A stretch of DNA of 64,000 bases. It comes from Ruegeria sp. TM1040 (GTDB lineage: Bacteria; Pseudomonadota; Alphaproteobacteria; Rhodobacterales; Rhodobacteraceae). The stretch covers positions 1,449,501 through 1,513,500 of the forward strand of contig NC_008044.1 in the NCBI RefSeq assembly GCF_000014065.1. The letters run 5' to 3'. A program made the position numbers and the translations under genes. The notes beneath the pieces were generated by a model. That model did not search any database, was not told the origin of the DNA, and was given only the letters and a program-made list of their open reading frames with translations. Shown here piece after piece: positions 27,348 to 36,276 of the stretch. The number at the start of each line of letters is the position of its first letter. Positions within the stretch are counted from its first letter, which is position 1.

Positions 27348-29465
27348 ATGCGACTGCGATTGGTTATGCTGTTGGTCATTGGGCCAATGATGGCATTGTC
27401 GAGCTATCTTGCTTATGACGAGCTGCACATTCAGTGGGACAAATACGCACACGCAAGGTTAACCAAAGAGAAAACTCTCGAAGAATCCCTCATGAACGAT
27501 GTGGTTCACGAGATGCAAAAAGAGCGCGGCTTCTCTGCCGGTTTCATCGCTTCGCAGGGCAAGAACTTCCCCACTGAACTCACGGAACAGCGGCGCCTCA
27601 CCGACGAAGCCATTGCAGACTCCATGTCGCGGATTCCGGTGATTGAGGTCGCTAAACCGGACATGACCGCTGCGGTGCGCGAGCGGATCGGCCAGCTTCA
27701 GGATATGCGCCAACGCGTGGACAGCTTGGGCCTCTCGGTGCCTGAAATGGCCAAGTTCTACACCTCGACCATCGGCTTGATGCTTGAAATGGCGCGCCCA
27801 GCGACAGAGGGCGAGCCCGCAGAGCGGCTGCGTCTTCTCGAAGAAGCTCGGGTCTTGCTCGCCTCAGCCAAGGAGGCCGCAGGGCTTGAGCGCGCTATGG
27901 GGGCAACCGGCCTCGGGAAAGGCTTTGACCTTGCGTTGCACGATCGCTTTGTCCACCTCGGCGGCGAACAGGGGGCCTATCTCCACGAGGTCGATGCGCT
28001 GGTAGATCTCAATGTGTGGTTGTCAGAACTGCTTTCGACCGATGCCTACAAAGAGATTGCAGAAACGCGCAGCACGCTCGTGCGGGGATATTCCACCGGG
28101 GACTTCGGCGGGCTGACCGCAGGGGAGTGGTTTCAGATTTCAACGAACTGGATCAACACCTTGCGCGAACAAGAGATCGAGATTGGCGCCCTGATTGACA
28201 GAATTGCGACCGACATCGAAAGCAGTTCCCAAACCGCGTTCCGCGCGTTTGCAGCCGTGACTCTGATTTCACTTCTGCTGGCGTTCAGCATTGCGGTTTA
28301 TATGTTTGGGCGTGTCATCAAACGCGTGGGCGAGCTCACCGATGTTGTCAAAGCCTTCACGCGTGGAGATTACAGCGTCTTTGTACAGGGTATCGAAGGC
28401 AAGGATGAGCTCAGCGTCATGGCGCATGCAATCTATTCCTTCAAGCAAGAAACCCTCAAGACCCTGCGCGAGGCCGAAGCGCTTGAGGCTGAGCAAGATA
28501 AGCGCAAAAAGGAACAGGATCACATCGTTGGCGAACTTCGCGGTGCCTTCACGCGTCTTTCCGTGGGCGACCTGACGGTTGAATTCACCGAGCCCTTCCC
28601 CGAGGACTACGAAGATGTCCGCGCCGATTTCAATCAGACCATCGGTCGACTGCGTGAATCTATGGAGGAACTGGTCGATACAGCTGGCAGCCTCTGCACC
28701 GGTGCCGCTGAAATCGACCAGGCGGCCAGCGATCTGTCACAGCGCACAGAGAGCCAGGCGGCCACGCTTGAGGAAACGGCGGCTGCGCTCGAGGAAATGA
28801 CGGCCAGCGTCAAATCCGCAGCAGATGGCGCCCGCAACGCAGAGCGCACCACCGAAGAGGCAAGATCAGAAGCAACTCAGAGCGGCACTGTCGTAAAAGA
28901 CGCGGTTGAGGCCATGTCCGAGATCGAAAAGGGTTCCCAGCAGATTGCGCAGATCATCAGTGTGATCGACGACATCGCATTTCAGACAAATCTCCTTGCG
29001 TTGAATGCCGGCGTCGAAGCCGCGCGCGCAGGCGAAGCCGGTCGTGGATTTGCTGTGGTGGCCTCCGAAGTCCGCGCCTTGGCGCTGCGTTCCTCGGATG
29101 CGGCAATGGAGATCAAATCGCTGATCGGCAACAGCTCCGAACAGGTGGAGCGTGGCGTGGATCTGGTGCGCCATGCAGGCGAGGCGCTTGAGAGCATCGT
29201 TGGCCAGGTGACCCATATCTCGACGCTTGTCACCGAGATCACCAAAGGTGCGGTTGAACAGTCCACTGGGCTCGAAGAGATCAACACAGGTGTGGTTCAG
29301 CTTGATCAGGTGACCCAGCAGAACGCCGCGATGGTCGAGGAAACTACTGCCGCCAGCAGCATCCTCAACTCCAACGCACGCCAGCTTGGCGAAATCGTCC
29401 AGCGTTTCAAGATCCGCGGCGACCAGGCGGCGGACAATATGCCTCAGCTCTCGCGCGCTAGCTGA
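27348..29465 (+). CDS. Methyl-accepting chemotaxis protein with NIT sensor domain
   Basis: 705-aa chemoreceptor. A transmembrane helix at residues 3-22 is followed by a mostly helical external domain containing the NIT signature [16 protein letters not shown] (about residues 50-65). NIT domains are predicted to sense nitrate or nitrite. A second transmembrane helix lies near 304-323, then HAMP segments (about 325-380 and 400-440). The cytoplasmic signalling domain has the hairpin tip [40 protein letters not shown] (about 543-582). A C-terminal CheR pentapeptide is not apparent. No other chemotaxis genes are in the window. A bidirectional terminator follows. Confidence 0.92.
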   Translation: MRLRLVMLLVIGPMMALSSYLAYDELHIQWDKYAHARLTKEKTLEESLMNDVVHEMQKERGFSAGFIASQGKNFPTELTEQRRLTDEAIADSMSRIPVIEVAKPDMTAAVRERIGQLQDMRQRVDSLGLSVPEMAKFYTSTIGLMLEMARPATEGEPAERLRLLEEARVLLASAKEAAGLERAMGATGLGKGFDLALHDRFVHLGGEQGAYLHEVDALVDLNVWLSELLSTDAYKEIAETRSTLVRGYSTGDFGGLTAGEWFQISTNWINTLREQEIEIGALIDRIATDIESSSQTAFRAFAAVTLISLLLAFSIAVYMFGRVIKRVGELTDVVKAFTRGDYSVFVQGIEGKDELSVMAHAIYSFKQETLKTLREAEALEAEQDKRKKEQDHIVGELRGAFTRLSVGDLTVEFTEPFPEDYEDVRADFNQTIGRLRESMEELVDTAGSLCTGAAEIDQAASDLSQRTESQAATLEETAAALEEMTASVKSAADGARNAERTTEEARSEATQSGTVVKDAVEAMSEIEKGSQQIAQIISVIDDIAFQTNLLALNAGVEAARAGEAGRGFAVVASEVRALALRSSDAAMEIKSLIGNSSEQVERGVDLVRHAGEALESIVGQVTHISTLVTEITKGAVEQSTGLEEINTGVVQLDQVTQQNAAMVEETTAASSILNSNARQLGEIVQRFKIRGDQAADNMPQLSRAS

Positions 29466-29512
29466 CCCTGCGCGCAGGTTCGCCTGCGACGGTGGACGCT
29501 ATCCTACAACAG

Positions 29513-29539
29513 AAAAGGCCGCCCAAGAGGCGGCCTTTT
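29513..29539. terminator. Bidirectional terminator between the chemoreceptor gene and rpsI
   Basis: AAAAGGCCGCC-CAAGA-GGCGGCCTTTT is a perfect 11-bp stem with A and T runs built into the arms, so it can terminate both convergent genes. Confidence 0.9.
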
Positions 29540-29562
29540 GCGTATTCGTAAGTTCCGGAAGC

Positions 29563-30048
29563 TTAACGCTTGGAGAACTGGAAGGAGCGACGGGCCTTGC
29601 GGCGGCCGAACTTCTTACGTTCCACAACGCGGCTGTCGCGGGTCAGGAAGCCTGCGGCTTTGAGAGCGCCACGCAGGGAGGGATCATAAAGCTGCAGCGC
29701 TTTGGAGATACCGTGCTTGACCGCGCCGGCCTGACCGGAGAGACCACCGCCTTTGACGGTTGCGTAGACGTCGAACTGGTCTTCGACACCGGCAACCGTG
29801 AACGGCTGGCGCAGGATCATCTGCAGCACCGGACGTGCGAAATACTTGTTGATCTCTTTGCCGTTCACTTCGACCTTGCCGGAACCCGGCTTGATCCAAA
29901 CGCGGGCAATTGCGTCTTTCCGCTTGCCGGTGGCGTAGGAACGACCCAGCTCGTCACGAACGGGCTCGCGCGGGGCCAGCTCTTCGGCTGCGGTTTCGAC
30001 GCCTGCGACGGCGCCCAGCTCTTCGAGAGTGTTGATCTGATCAGCCAT
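29563..30048 (-). CDS. rpsI: 30S ribosomal protein S9
   Basis: Small-subunit protein whose C-terminal tail reaches the P-site tRNA. About 161 residues: an alphaproteobacterial acidic N-terminal extension ([17 protein letters not shown]), then the S9 core [54 protein letters not shown], and the conserved basic tail [18 protein letters not shown] ending in KR. ATG at 30048 is chosen; an ATG two codons earlier (30054) overlaps the rplM stop codon as TAATG and is equally possible. It is co-transcribed with rplM, as in most bacteria. Confidence 0.97.
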   Translation of the reverse strand: MADQINTLEELGAVAGVETAAEELAPREPVRDELGRSYATGKRKDAIARVWIKPGSGKVEVNGKEINKYFARPVLQMILRQPFTVAGVEDQFDVYATVKGGGLSGQAGAVKHGISKALQLYDPSLRGALKAAGFLTRDSRVVERKKFGRRKARRSFQFSKR

Positions 30049-30053
30049 CGTCA

Positions 30054-30512
30054 TTAGCTCCGGGTGTTTTTCTTGTTCATGGATTTGACATCCAGAACTT
30101 CGGGGCTCTGGGCTTCATGCGGGTGCTCGGCACCAGCATAGATGCGCAGGTTGGTCATCTGCTGACGGGACAGGCGGTTGCCCGGCAGCATGCGCTTGAC
30201 GGCCTGCATGACCACGCGCTCGGGGTGTGCACCCTCGAGGATCTGCTGCTTGGTGCGGGATTTGATGCCGCCCGGATGGCCAGTGTGCCAGTAGAAGTTC
30301 TCTTCGCGCTTCTTACCGGTCATCTGGATTTTTTCAGCGTTGATGACGATTACGTTGTCACCCATGTCCATGTGGGGGGTGAACGACGGTTTATGCTTGC
30401 CGCGCAGGCGGGTGGCAACGATCGACGCCAGACGGCCCAGCACCACGCCCTCGGCGTCGATGATGATCCACTTCTTGTCGATGTCTGCCGGAGTAGCAGA
30501 GAAGGTTTTCAT
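30054..30512 (-). CDS. rplM: 50S ribosomal protein L13
   Basis: Early-assembling large-subunit protein of 152 aa. Core motifs are [50 protein letters not shown] (about residues 13-62), [11 protein letters not shown] (about 74-84) and [24 protein letters not shown] (about 104-127). It is the first gene of the rplM-rpsI operon. A hairpin in the leader 44 bases upstream of the start could be a regulatory site, since L13 controls this operon in some bacteria. Confidence 0.97.
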   Translation of the reverse strand: MKTFSATPADIDKKWIIIDAEGVVLGRLASIVATRLRGKHKPSFTPHMDMGDNVIVINAEKIQMTGKKREENFYWHTGHPGGIKSRTKQQILEGAHPERVVMQAVKRMLPGNRLSRQQMTNLRIYAGAEHPHEAQSPEVLDVKSMNKKNTRS

Positions 30513-30555
30513 GTCAGGTCAATCCTGTTTGTCGTGACGATGGCGCCGTGGACGA

Positions 30556-30576
30556 CTCCATCTGAATTCGATGGAG
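30556..30576 (-). promoter_or_regulatory. Inverted repeat in the rplM-rpsI leader
   Basis: CTCCATC-tgaattc-GATGGAG is a perfect 7-bp inverted repeat, 44 bases upstream of the rplM start. No U-run follows on the minus strand. It may be a leader hairpin for ribosomal-protein autoregulation or a protein-binding site; function is unproven. Confidence 0.4.
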
Positions 30577-30655
30577 GGGGTTTACGGCGCTGTTACACAA
30601 CAGTCAATACAGCCAAACCACATAAAACCCATTGATTACAGGGGGTTACAAAATA

Positions 30656-30669
30656 GGTATCAAAATACC
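30656..30669 (-). terminator. Weak terminator-like hairpin after the MocR gene
   Basis: On the minus strand GGTAT-TTTG-ATACC is followed by TATTTTG, 27 bases after the MocR stop codon and ahead of rplM. The stem is only 5 bp, so confidence is modest. Confidence 0.4.
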
Positions 30670-30695
30670 CCAATGATCTGGAGCCGATTATGCCC

Positions 30696-32114
30696 TCAGA
30701 CGCTGATTTGCTCTGGTGGGTTGTCCAATAGCATGCGCAAACGCAGCATGGCATCCTCAAATCGCGCCAGCGTGACATGCCCATTGACGGCGATGCGCAC
30801 TGCATTGGGCGCACGCCCGTCCCTCAGGGCAAACTCATCTGCAGAGCGCAGTTGCACCCCCTGCCCTTCGGCCGCACGTGTAAACGCACCCGCTCGCCAG
30901 CCCGAAGGCAGCCGCAGCCAAAGGAACGGCACCTGCGAGTCCCAGGTGAGTTCAAAGGCTCCGAGGGCGTTTACGGCGACACGGACATATTCCGCCATCT
31001 CGTCGCGCACGGTCTGGACCAGCTTCTTGCTGCGCGGGTCCGACAATAGCAGGCGTGTCACCTCGGCGAGCGGCTGCGCAAGCCCAAAGAAACCGTATTC
31101 CGCAACGCGGCGCAGATCTGCGGATTTGCCGACGGGGGCGATTGCAAACCCCACCCGCAGCGCCGGGGTGAGCGATTTGGAAATCGATGTCACATGCCAG
31201 CTGAGCTCCGGCGCGAGCGCGCGATAGGTCGGCGCGCGGGCCTCCCCCATGCGATAACAATCGTCCTCGATCAATTGTACATTGTGTCGTCTCAATATGG
31301 CGAGGATCTCTTTGCGCCGTTCAAGCGGGGTAAAAGCGCCGGTTGGATTGTGCACTTCGGGACTGGTACAAAGTACAGATGCACCCGATTTCTTGATCGC
31401 AGCCTCCAACGCCTCTGGCACAATGCCGTTTTCGTCGATCGCAACACCGACCACTTTGGCACGCAGGATCTCTGCAGCGCGCCTGAACCCGGCATAAGAG
31501 AGGTCCTCGACCAAGATGGTGGGATTGCTCTCTTTCAGGATCGCTTGCATCACCGTCATGACGGCATTCTGGCCCCCATGGGTCAAGACCACATCGCGCT
31601 CACTCAGTGGCCCGAGCGGGGTATCGGATAGCCAGTCGACAACCGCTTGGCGCACCGGCTGATAGGCGTCGCGCGTCGGATAATTCAACAACGCCAAGCG
31701 GTCGCAATCAGCGGCTTTTCGGAGCGCTTCGCGGATCAGCTTGACTTGACCCACGTCGACAAGACGCGGGCTGAACAGAGAGACGTGATTGGGGTTGCTG
31801 CGTTCAAGAAGATGCAACTGCCGCGACCAGACGTCATCCATCACAGCCGTTTCGCGTTCGGCCACAAAGGTTCCGCGTCCGACCTCGGCCTGCAAGATGC
31901 CCTCGTCTGTCAGGATCGTGTAGGCCCGCGCGACGGTGCCAGGCGTGATACTGAGCTGATAGGCGAGCTCGCGGACAGGCGGCAGCTTTGCGCCCACCTG
32001 CAATGTACCACTCTCCACCGCCAATCGTATCGTATCAGCCACGCGCTTGTACTTGGGCCCCGGCTTTTCGGTCAGGGACCCGGTCAGGGTGGAGGGCCAA
32101 ATTGTACCCATCAC
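30696..32114 (-). CDS. MocR-type transcriptional regulator (GntR HTH plus aminotransferase domain)
   Basis: 472-aa one-component regulator with an N-terminal winged HTH of the GntR family (about 20-85; YKRVADTIRLAVESGTLQVGAKLPPVRELAYQLSITPGTVARAYTIL) fused to a fold-type I aminotransferase domain (about 110-460). The PLP-binding lysine is in SISKSLTPALRVGFAIAP (about residue 304). Family members use PLP or a PLP-amino-acid adduct as effector. It is divergent from the DUF1127 gene, with repeated CAATACA motifs between them, so control of that gene and itself is likely. True aminotransferase activity is unlikely but not excluded. Confidence 0.9.
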   Translation of the reverse strand: MMGTIWPSTLTGSLTEKPGPKYKRVADTIRLAVESGTLQVGAKLPPVRELAYQLSITPGTVARAYTILTDEGILQAEVGRGTFVAERETAVMDDVWSRQLHLLERSNPNHVSLFSPRLVDVGQVKLIREALRKAADCDRLALLNYPTRDAYQPVRQAVVDWLSDTPLGPLSERDVVLTHGGQNAVMTVMQAILKESNPTILVEDLSYAGFRRAAEILRAKVVGVAIDENGIVPEALEAAIKKSGASVLCTSPEVHNPTGAFTPLERRKEILAILRRHNVQLIEDDCYRMGEARAPTYRALAPELSWHVTSISKSLTPALRVGFAIAPVGKSADLRRVAEYGFFGLAQPLAEVTRLLLSDPRSKKLVQTVRDEMAEYVRVAVNALGAFELTWDSQVPFLWLRLPSGWRAGAFTRAAEGQGVQLRSADEFALRDGRAPNAVRIAVNGHVTLARFEDAMLRLRMLLDNPPEQISV

Positions 32115-32144
32115 AATCTCCGCTTAGACAATCCGTATCACGCT

Positions 32145-32187
32145 TTGTATTCAATACATGCCAGTACATTCAAATTGCATCAATACA
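32145..32187. promoter_or_regulatory. Candidate MocR operator with repeated CAATACA motifs
   Basis: The 89 bp divergent gap holds TGTATT-C-AATACA, a perfect inverted repeat at 32146-32158, a near copy CAGTACA (32162-32168) and another exact CAATACA (32181-32187). Repeated short motifs between a MocR gene and its divergent neighbour are typical of this regulator family (for example PdxR sites). The spacing suggests several bound HTH domains. Confidence 0.55.
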
Positions 32188-32203
32188 AAATGTGAGACAG
32201 ACC

Positions 32204-32434
32204 ATGACAAATGTGACAGAACACCCGACGCATCTCGCTTATCTGACCAACCGCCCGGCCCTGCCGATGATTGCGGAAGCAGCGATTGGATTTGCGGTTC
32301 TGGTCACCAAATGGTCGGTCCGAAAACGCACCCGCCGCCAGCTGAGCCGCCTCGATGCTCATCAGTTGCGCGATATTGGCCTCCATCGCGAGGAAGCCAT
32401 GCGCGAAGGAACTCTTCCGTTCTGGAGACCCTGA
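32204..32434 (+). CDS. DUF1127 domain small protein
   Basis: 76-aa protein. Residues 1-38 include a moderately hydrophobic segment (ALPMIAEAAIGFAVLVT). The C-terminal half is the basic DUF1127 (YjiS-like) motif RRQLSRLDAHQLRDIGLHREEAM. Some alphaproteobacterial DUF1127 proteins bind RNA (for example CcaF1 of Rhodobacter), so RNA binding is a reasonable guess. The start ATG at 32204 is placed after the operator repeats. A strong terminator follows 27 bp after the stop, so it forms a single-gene unit divergent from the MocR gene. Confidence 0.85.
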   Translation: MTNVTEHPTHLAYLTNRPALPMIAEAAIGFAVLVTKWSVRKRTRRQLSRLDAHQLRDIGLHREEAMREGTLPFWRP

Positions 32435-32460
32435 TCCCCGGGGCACAGAACCAACTGGCA

Positions 32461-32487
32461 GGCCGGAGCTCGTCTCCGGCCTTTTTT
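32461..32487 (+). terminator. Intrinsic terminator of the DUF1127 gene
   Basis: GGCCGGAG-ctcgt-CTCCGGCC is a perfect 8-bp stem followed by six T residues. Confidence 0.9.
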
Positions 32488-32665
32488 ATGTCGCCACTTC
32501 ACATCCTGATGCCGAATTCAAGTTTCATAAATTTTTGCCTTGATCGAATCTCTGCGCTTTCCTATCTGCGCCTCACTTTCGGTACCGATCCCAACCCTGA
32601 ACTCTTATTCGGGGGGGCGCTAAGGACCGTCTGGATTGTCATCTACTGGAACGAAGGGGAGTGTC

Positions 32666-33172
32666 ATGTCGGACGCCAACCTCTTCCAACTGGGGATCGG
32701 TCTGGAGACAGGCGCCCATGAGGAAGATACCGCCCGCGGTGTACCCACCGCTATTGTTAACTCTTTGGTCGAAGCCGACCGGGAGGATCACTTTATCCGT
32801 CGCGACGGCAAGGTCTTTGCCGGGACCCATCTGATCATCGAAGTGATGAAAGGCTCCGGACTGGATTGTCAGGCCCGGATCGAAGACGCGTTTCGCAAGA
32901 TGGTCGAGGTCTGCGGCGCAACCCTGCTGCATATCCATACCCATAAATTCTCGCCTCAGGGTGTGTCGGGTGTGGCCGTGCTCGCCGAGAGCCACATCTC
33001 TGTGCACACCTGGCCCGAGATCGGCTACGGCGCATTTGACGTCTTCATGTGTGGCGATGCACAGCCTTGGAAAGCCGTCGATGTGCTAAAAGCCGCCTTT
33101 GAGACCGATGTGGTAGAAGTGCGCGAATTGCTGCGCGGCGAGGAAATCGTCGCCAAGGAGATCGCAGCATGA
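32666..33172 (+). CDS. speD: S-adenosylmethionine decarboxylase proenzyme
   Basis: Makes decarboxylated AdoMet, the aminopropyl donor for spermidine. The 168-aa proenzyme should cut itself between E108 and S109 (VLAES-HISVHTWPE), turning the serine into the pyruvoyl cofactor. Other family marks are GTHLIIEV and the catalytic-Cys region FDVFMCGDA. The size fits the short bacterial class with an N-terminal extension. The ATG at 32666 follows a GAAGGGGAG ribosome site. It overlaps speE by 4 bp, so both spermidine enzymes are made together. Confidence 0.94.
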   Translation: MSDANLFQLGIGLETGAHEEDTARGVPTAIVNSLVEADREDHFIRRDGKVFAGTHLIIEVMKGSGLDCQARIEDAFRKMVEVCGATLLHIHTHKFSPQGVSGVAVLAESHISVHTWPEIGYGAFDVFMCGDAQPWKAVDVLKAAFETDVVEVRELLRGEEIVAKEIAA

Positions 33173-34023
33173 CGAAAGAGGTCTGGAACACAGAACGCCT
33201 GCACGATCATTTCGCCCAATCCCTGCGCGTGAGCGAGATGTATTATGACAGCAAGACCGAGCACCAGCGGCTCAAGGTCTTTCAGAATGGCACCTTCGGG
33301 CGCGTTCTGACGCTGGACGATGTGGTACAGACCACCGAAGGCGACAACTTCATCTATCATGAAATGCTGACCCATGTGCCGATCCTGGCACATGGGGCCG
33401 CCAAACGTGTGCTCATCATCGGTGGCGGCGACGGTGGCATTGCGCGCGAGGTGCTGAAACACGCCTCCGTCGAGCATGTCACCATGGTGGAAATCGACGC
33501 TGGCGTTGTCGATTTTTCCAAGGAATACCTGCCGATGCTGAGCCAGGGCGCATTTGACGATGCGCGTCTCAACCTGGTGATCAATGACGGTGCGGTCTTT
33601 ATGAAAGAGACCGAAGATAAATTCGACGTCATCATTGTCGACTCGACCGACCCCATCGGCCCCGGCGAAGTGCTGTTTACCGATACATTCTATGGCCATG
33701 CAGCGCGTGCGCTAACCGAGGATGGCATCATCGTCACCCAGAACGGCGTGCCGTTCATGCAGGGCGATGAGCTGACCAACACGATGCGGGCCTTTCAAGC
33801 GCTGTTTCAGGATGCGACCTGCTATCTCGCGACGATTCCGACCTACGTCGGCGGCCCGATGGCATTGGGCTGGGGTAGCCACTCCACAAAGGCGCGTTCG
33901 GTGGATCTGACAACGCTTGAAGCTCGGTTTGCAGCGGCAGGCCTTTCGCCGGACTACTACACCCCAGAGGTGCACAAGGCGGCATTCGCGCTGCCCGGAT
34001 ACGTCAAGAAACTGTTTCCATAA
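33169..34023 (+). CDS. speE: Spermidine synthase (polyamine aminopropyltransferase)
   Basis: Transfers the aminopropyl group from decarboxylated AdoMet to putrescine. The 284-aa protein has the SpeE core: FGRVLTLDDVVQTTEGDNFIYHEMLTHVP (about 43-71), the nucleotide motif VLIIGGGDGGIAREVLKH (about 81-98), VEIDAGVVDFSKEYLP, and the catalytic region DVIIVDSTDPIGPGEVLFTDTFY (about 150-172). It is coupled to speD by an ATGA overlap. A terminator shared with the convergent thioesterase gene follows. Confidence 0.95.
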   Translation: MTKEVWNTERLHDHFAQSLRVSEMYYDSKTEHQRLKVFQNGTFGRVLTLDDVVQTTEGDNFIYHEMLTHVPILAHGAAKRVLIIGGGDGGIAREVLKHASVEHVTMVEIDAGVVDFSKEYLPMLSQGAFDDARLNLVINDGAVFMKETEDKFDVIIVDSTDPIGPGEVLFTDTFYGHAARALTEDGIIVTQNGVPFMQGDELTNTMRAFQALFQDATCYLATIPTYVGGPMALGWGSHSTKARSVDLTTLEARFAAAGLSPDYYTPEVHKAAFALPGYVKKLFP

Positions 34024-34050
34024 GGTAGCTTACTTAGCGACCTTAAAGCA

Positions 34051-34082
34051 AACGCGTCCCGGTTCCTACCTCGGGCGCGTTT
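34051..34082. terminator. Terminator between speE and the thioesterase gene
   Basis: AACGCG-t-CCCG pairs with CGGG-CGCGTT (34051-34061 and 34072-34081), one bulged base, followed by TTTA on the plus strand and preceded by AAA. It lies between convergent genes and touches the thioesterase stop codon. Confidence 0.65.
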
Positions 34083-34503
34083 AGCGTTTCGGCGGGATGG
34101 AATAGGTCATGGTTGAGCGCGCGACCGGGGCCTCCATCCCTTCGGAGAACAACAGGATATCCCCGACTGCCAATGTGCGCCCCAGTTTCAACAGGCGTGC
34201 TTGCCCCAAGAGATCGCGTCCGCTTTCGGGTTTGCGCATAAAATCGAGCGAGGCATTGGTCGTGACCGCCAGCGCCTCTCGTCCGAGGTGCGCCAAAACC
34301 AAGGCGTAGACCGAGACATCAGCGAGCGCGAACATCGACGGGCCTGAAACCGTTCCTCCCGGACGCAAATGCCGCTCCTGCACGTTGAGGCGCATGGTGA
34401 TCTCGCCTTTTGCAAGCGCATCGATGCTGAACTCGCCCTGTATCTGAGGAAAGACCTCCTCGAGATAGGCGCTGAGGCCGTCTTTATCAAACACCAGTTC
34501 CAT
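34081..34503 (-). CDS. PaaI-like hotdog-fold thioesterase
   Basis: 140-aa acyl-CoA thioesterase-like protein. The ATG at 34503 (MELVFDKDGLSAYLEEVFPQ) follows GGAAGAGG; the longer frame adds 17 unlikely residues. Hotdog features: LNVQERHLRPGGTVSGPSMFALADVSVYALVLAHLG (about 44-79, with the Asp/Gly-rich central helix of PaaI enzymes) and SLDFMRKPESGRDLLGQARLLKLGRTLAVGDILLF (about 87-121). The acyl substrate is unknown, and no pathway genes are adjacent. Confidence 0.85.
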   Translation of the reverse strand: MELVFDKDGLSAYLEEVFPQIQGEFSIDALAKGEITMRLNVQERHLRPGGTVSGPSMFALADVSVYALVLAHLGREALAVTTNASLDFMRKPESGRDLLGQARLLKLGRTLAVGDILLFSEGMEAPVARSTMTYSIPPKR

Positions 34504-34899
34504 GTTGCCTCTTCCACTTAATGCCGTATCAGTCTGCACGCCCGAACCAGCCACTCAAGAGGCAAAGATAAAAACGCCACGGCATTTTTATGAGACAAAT
34601 CAGATCGCTGAGTGTTCTGACGTTTTTCCTAAAATTTTCGGATAATTTAGTCTTTGTTTACGAATGGCGCGATATTGTTTCCGTATTGAGGCTTCTAAAG
34701 AAGGCAAGAAAGTGGCAAGAGTTGGGCAAGCCAACCGGCTACACGCTATTGGGGCTGCAGCTTTGGATCGTCCCTCCTACCGGATCTCTCACCCGGATTT
34801 GACGTCCTCGAAGCTGCGGCCCAAATAATTTCCCCTCAGAGACAACGTGCGCGCACGACGATATTGCGCCCGAAGGCCGCCTGCCCTATGTGGCCTTTC
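34504..34899. other. 396 bp intergenic region with an AT-rich core
   Basis: Between the thioesterase and trmFO starts. Bases about 34560-34700 are clearly richer in A and T than the surroundings. A 70-codon open frame (34590-34802) exists but has no ribosome site and no recognisable protein features. Promoters for both divergent genes should lie here; no clear -35/-10 pair, repeat or RNA motif was identified. Confidence 0.5.
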
Positions 34900-36240
34900 A
34901 TGACACAAGAGCTTCATATCGTCGGCGGCGGAATGGCCGGATCGGAAGCCGCCTGGCAGGCGGCGCACATGGGCGTTGACGTGGTGATCCACGAGATGCG
35001 GCCCAAGGTTGAAACCTTTGCCCATCAGACCGGCAACCTCGCCGAGATGGTCTGCTCCAACTCGTTCCGCTCGGATGATGACGAGCAGAATGCAGTGGGG
35101 CTTTTGCATTGGGAAATGCGCGCGGCCAACAGTCTCATTATGACCACCGCAGGTGAACACCGGCTTCCGGCTGGGGGTGCGTTGGCCGTGGATCGCGATC
35201 CCTTTGCGGAATCCGTGACCGCCAAACTCAAGGCGCTGCCCAATGTGCGCGTGTCCTACGAGGAAGTCACAGACCTCCCCACCGAGGGGCACTGGATCTT
35301 TGCCACCGGTCCCCTCACCTCGCCCGCGCTTGGCGAAGCGATCCAGCGCGAAACTGGGGCAGAACGGTTGGCATTCTTTGATGCCATCGCGCCCATCGTC
35401 TATGCCGAGAGTATCGACATGTCCCAAGCCTGGATGCAGTCGCGCTATGACAAGGGCGAAACCGAGGAAGAGCGCACCGCCTACCTCAACTGCCCGATGA
35501 CCAAGGACCAATACGAGGCCTTCATCGACGCGCTTCTGGCCGCAGACAAGACCGAGTTCCATGAGGGCGAAACCGCTGGCTATTTCGACGGCTGCCTCCC
35601 GATCGAGGTGATGGCAGAACGCGGCCGCGAGACCCTGCGCCATGGCCCGATGAAGCCCGTTGGCCTTACCAATCCGCACAAGCCGGACGAAAAGGCCTGG
35701 GCCGTGGTGCAGTTGCGCCGTGACAATGCGCTCGGGACGCTTTTCAACATCGTTGGTTTTCAGACCAAGATGAAATACGGCGCGCAAACGGATGTCTTCC
35801 GGATGATCCCCGGCCTCGAGAACGCCAAATTTGCGCGGCTCGGCGGCATTCATCGCAACACCTTCCTGAACTCTCCGACGCTGCTCGATCATGAGATGCG
35901 CCTGAAATCAAAGCCGAACATTCGGTTTGCCGGACAGGTGACGGGCGTTGAGGGCTATGTGGAAAGTGCGGCGATGGGCTTGTTGGCCGGGCGTATGGCC
36001 GCCGCTGAGATCCTCGGCAAGGACCTGCCTCAGGTGCCGCAGGACAGCGCCATGGGGGCCTTGATCCACCACATCACCGGCGGCGCCGAAGCCAAGACTT
36101 TTCAGCCGATGAACGTCAATTTTGGCCTGTTCCGCCCGGTCGAGGGGCTGAAAGGTGGACGTCGTGGCCGCAAGGACCGCTACAAGGCCTATACCGATCG
36201 CGCCAAGGTGGCATGGCAGGAATGGCTCACAAATTTTTGA
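34900..36240 (+). CDS. trmFO: Methylenetetrahydrofolate-tRNA-(uracil-5-)-methyltransferase TrmFO
   Basis: Folate- and FAD-dependent enzyme that makes m5U54 in the T-loop of tRNA. The 446-aa protein opens with the FAD site [21 protein letters not shown], followed by HEMRP, the cysteine motif [11 protein letters not shown] (about 48-58), [15 protein letters not shown] (about 228-242), and [12 protein letters not shown] with [16 protein letters not shown] in the C-terminal FAD region. ATG at 34900 ([11 protein letters not shown]) is chosen; in-frame ATGs at 34864 and 34888 would add short N-termini that do not match the FAD-fold opening. Confidence 0.95.
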   Translation: MTQELHIVGGGMAGSEAAWQAAHMGVDVVIHEMRPKVETFAHQTGNLAEMVCSNSFRSDDDEQNAVGLLHWEMRAANSLIMTTAGEHRLPAGGALAVDRDPFAESVTAKLKALPNVRVSYEEVTDLPTEGHWIFATGPLTSPALGEAIQRETGAERLAFFDAIAPIVYAESIDMSQAWMQSRYDKGETEEERTAYLNCPMTKDQYEAFIDALLAADKTEFHEGETAGYFDGCLPIEVMAERGRETLRHGPMKPVGLTNPHKPDEKAWAVVQLRRDNALGTLFNIVGFQTKMKYGAQTDVFRMIPGLENAKFARLGGIHRNTFLNSPTLLDHEMRLKSKPNIRFAGQVTGVEGYVESAAMGLLAGRMAAAEILGKDLPQVPQDSAMGALIHHITGGAEAKTFQPMNVNFGLFRPVEGLKGGRRGRKDRYKAYTDRAKVAWQEWLTNF

Positions 36241-36276
36241 TGGACGCACTCATGATCCCGGCTCTAGACTGGGATC

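Noticed and set aside
34590-34802. 70-codon open frame in the thioesterase/trmFO gap
   Set aside because: No ribosome site before the ATG, AT-rich start, no domain or membrane pattern that looks purposeful; probably chance.
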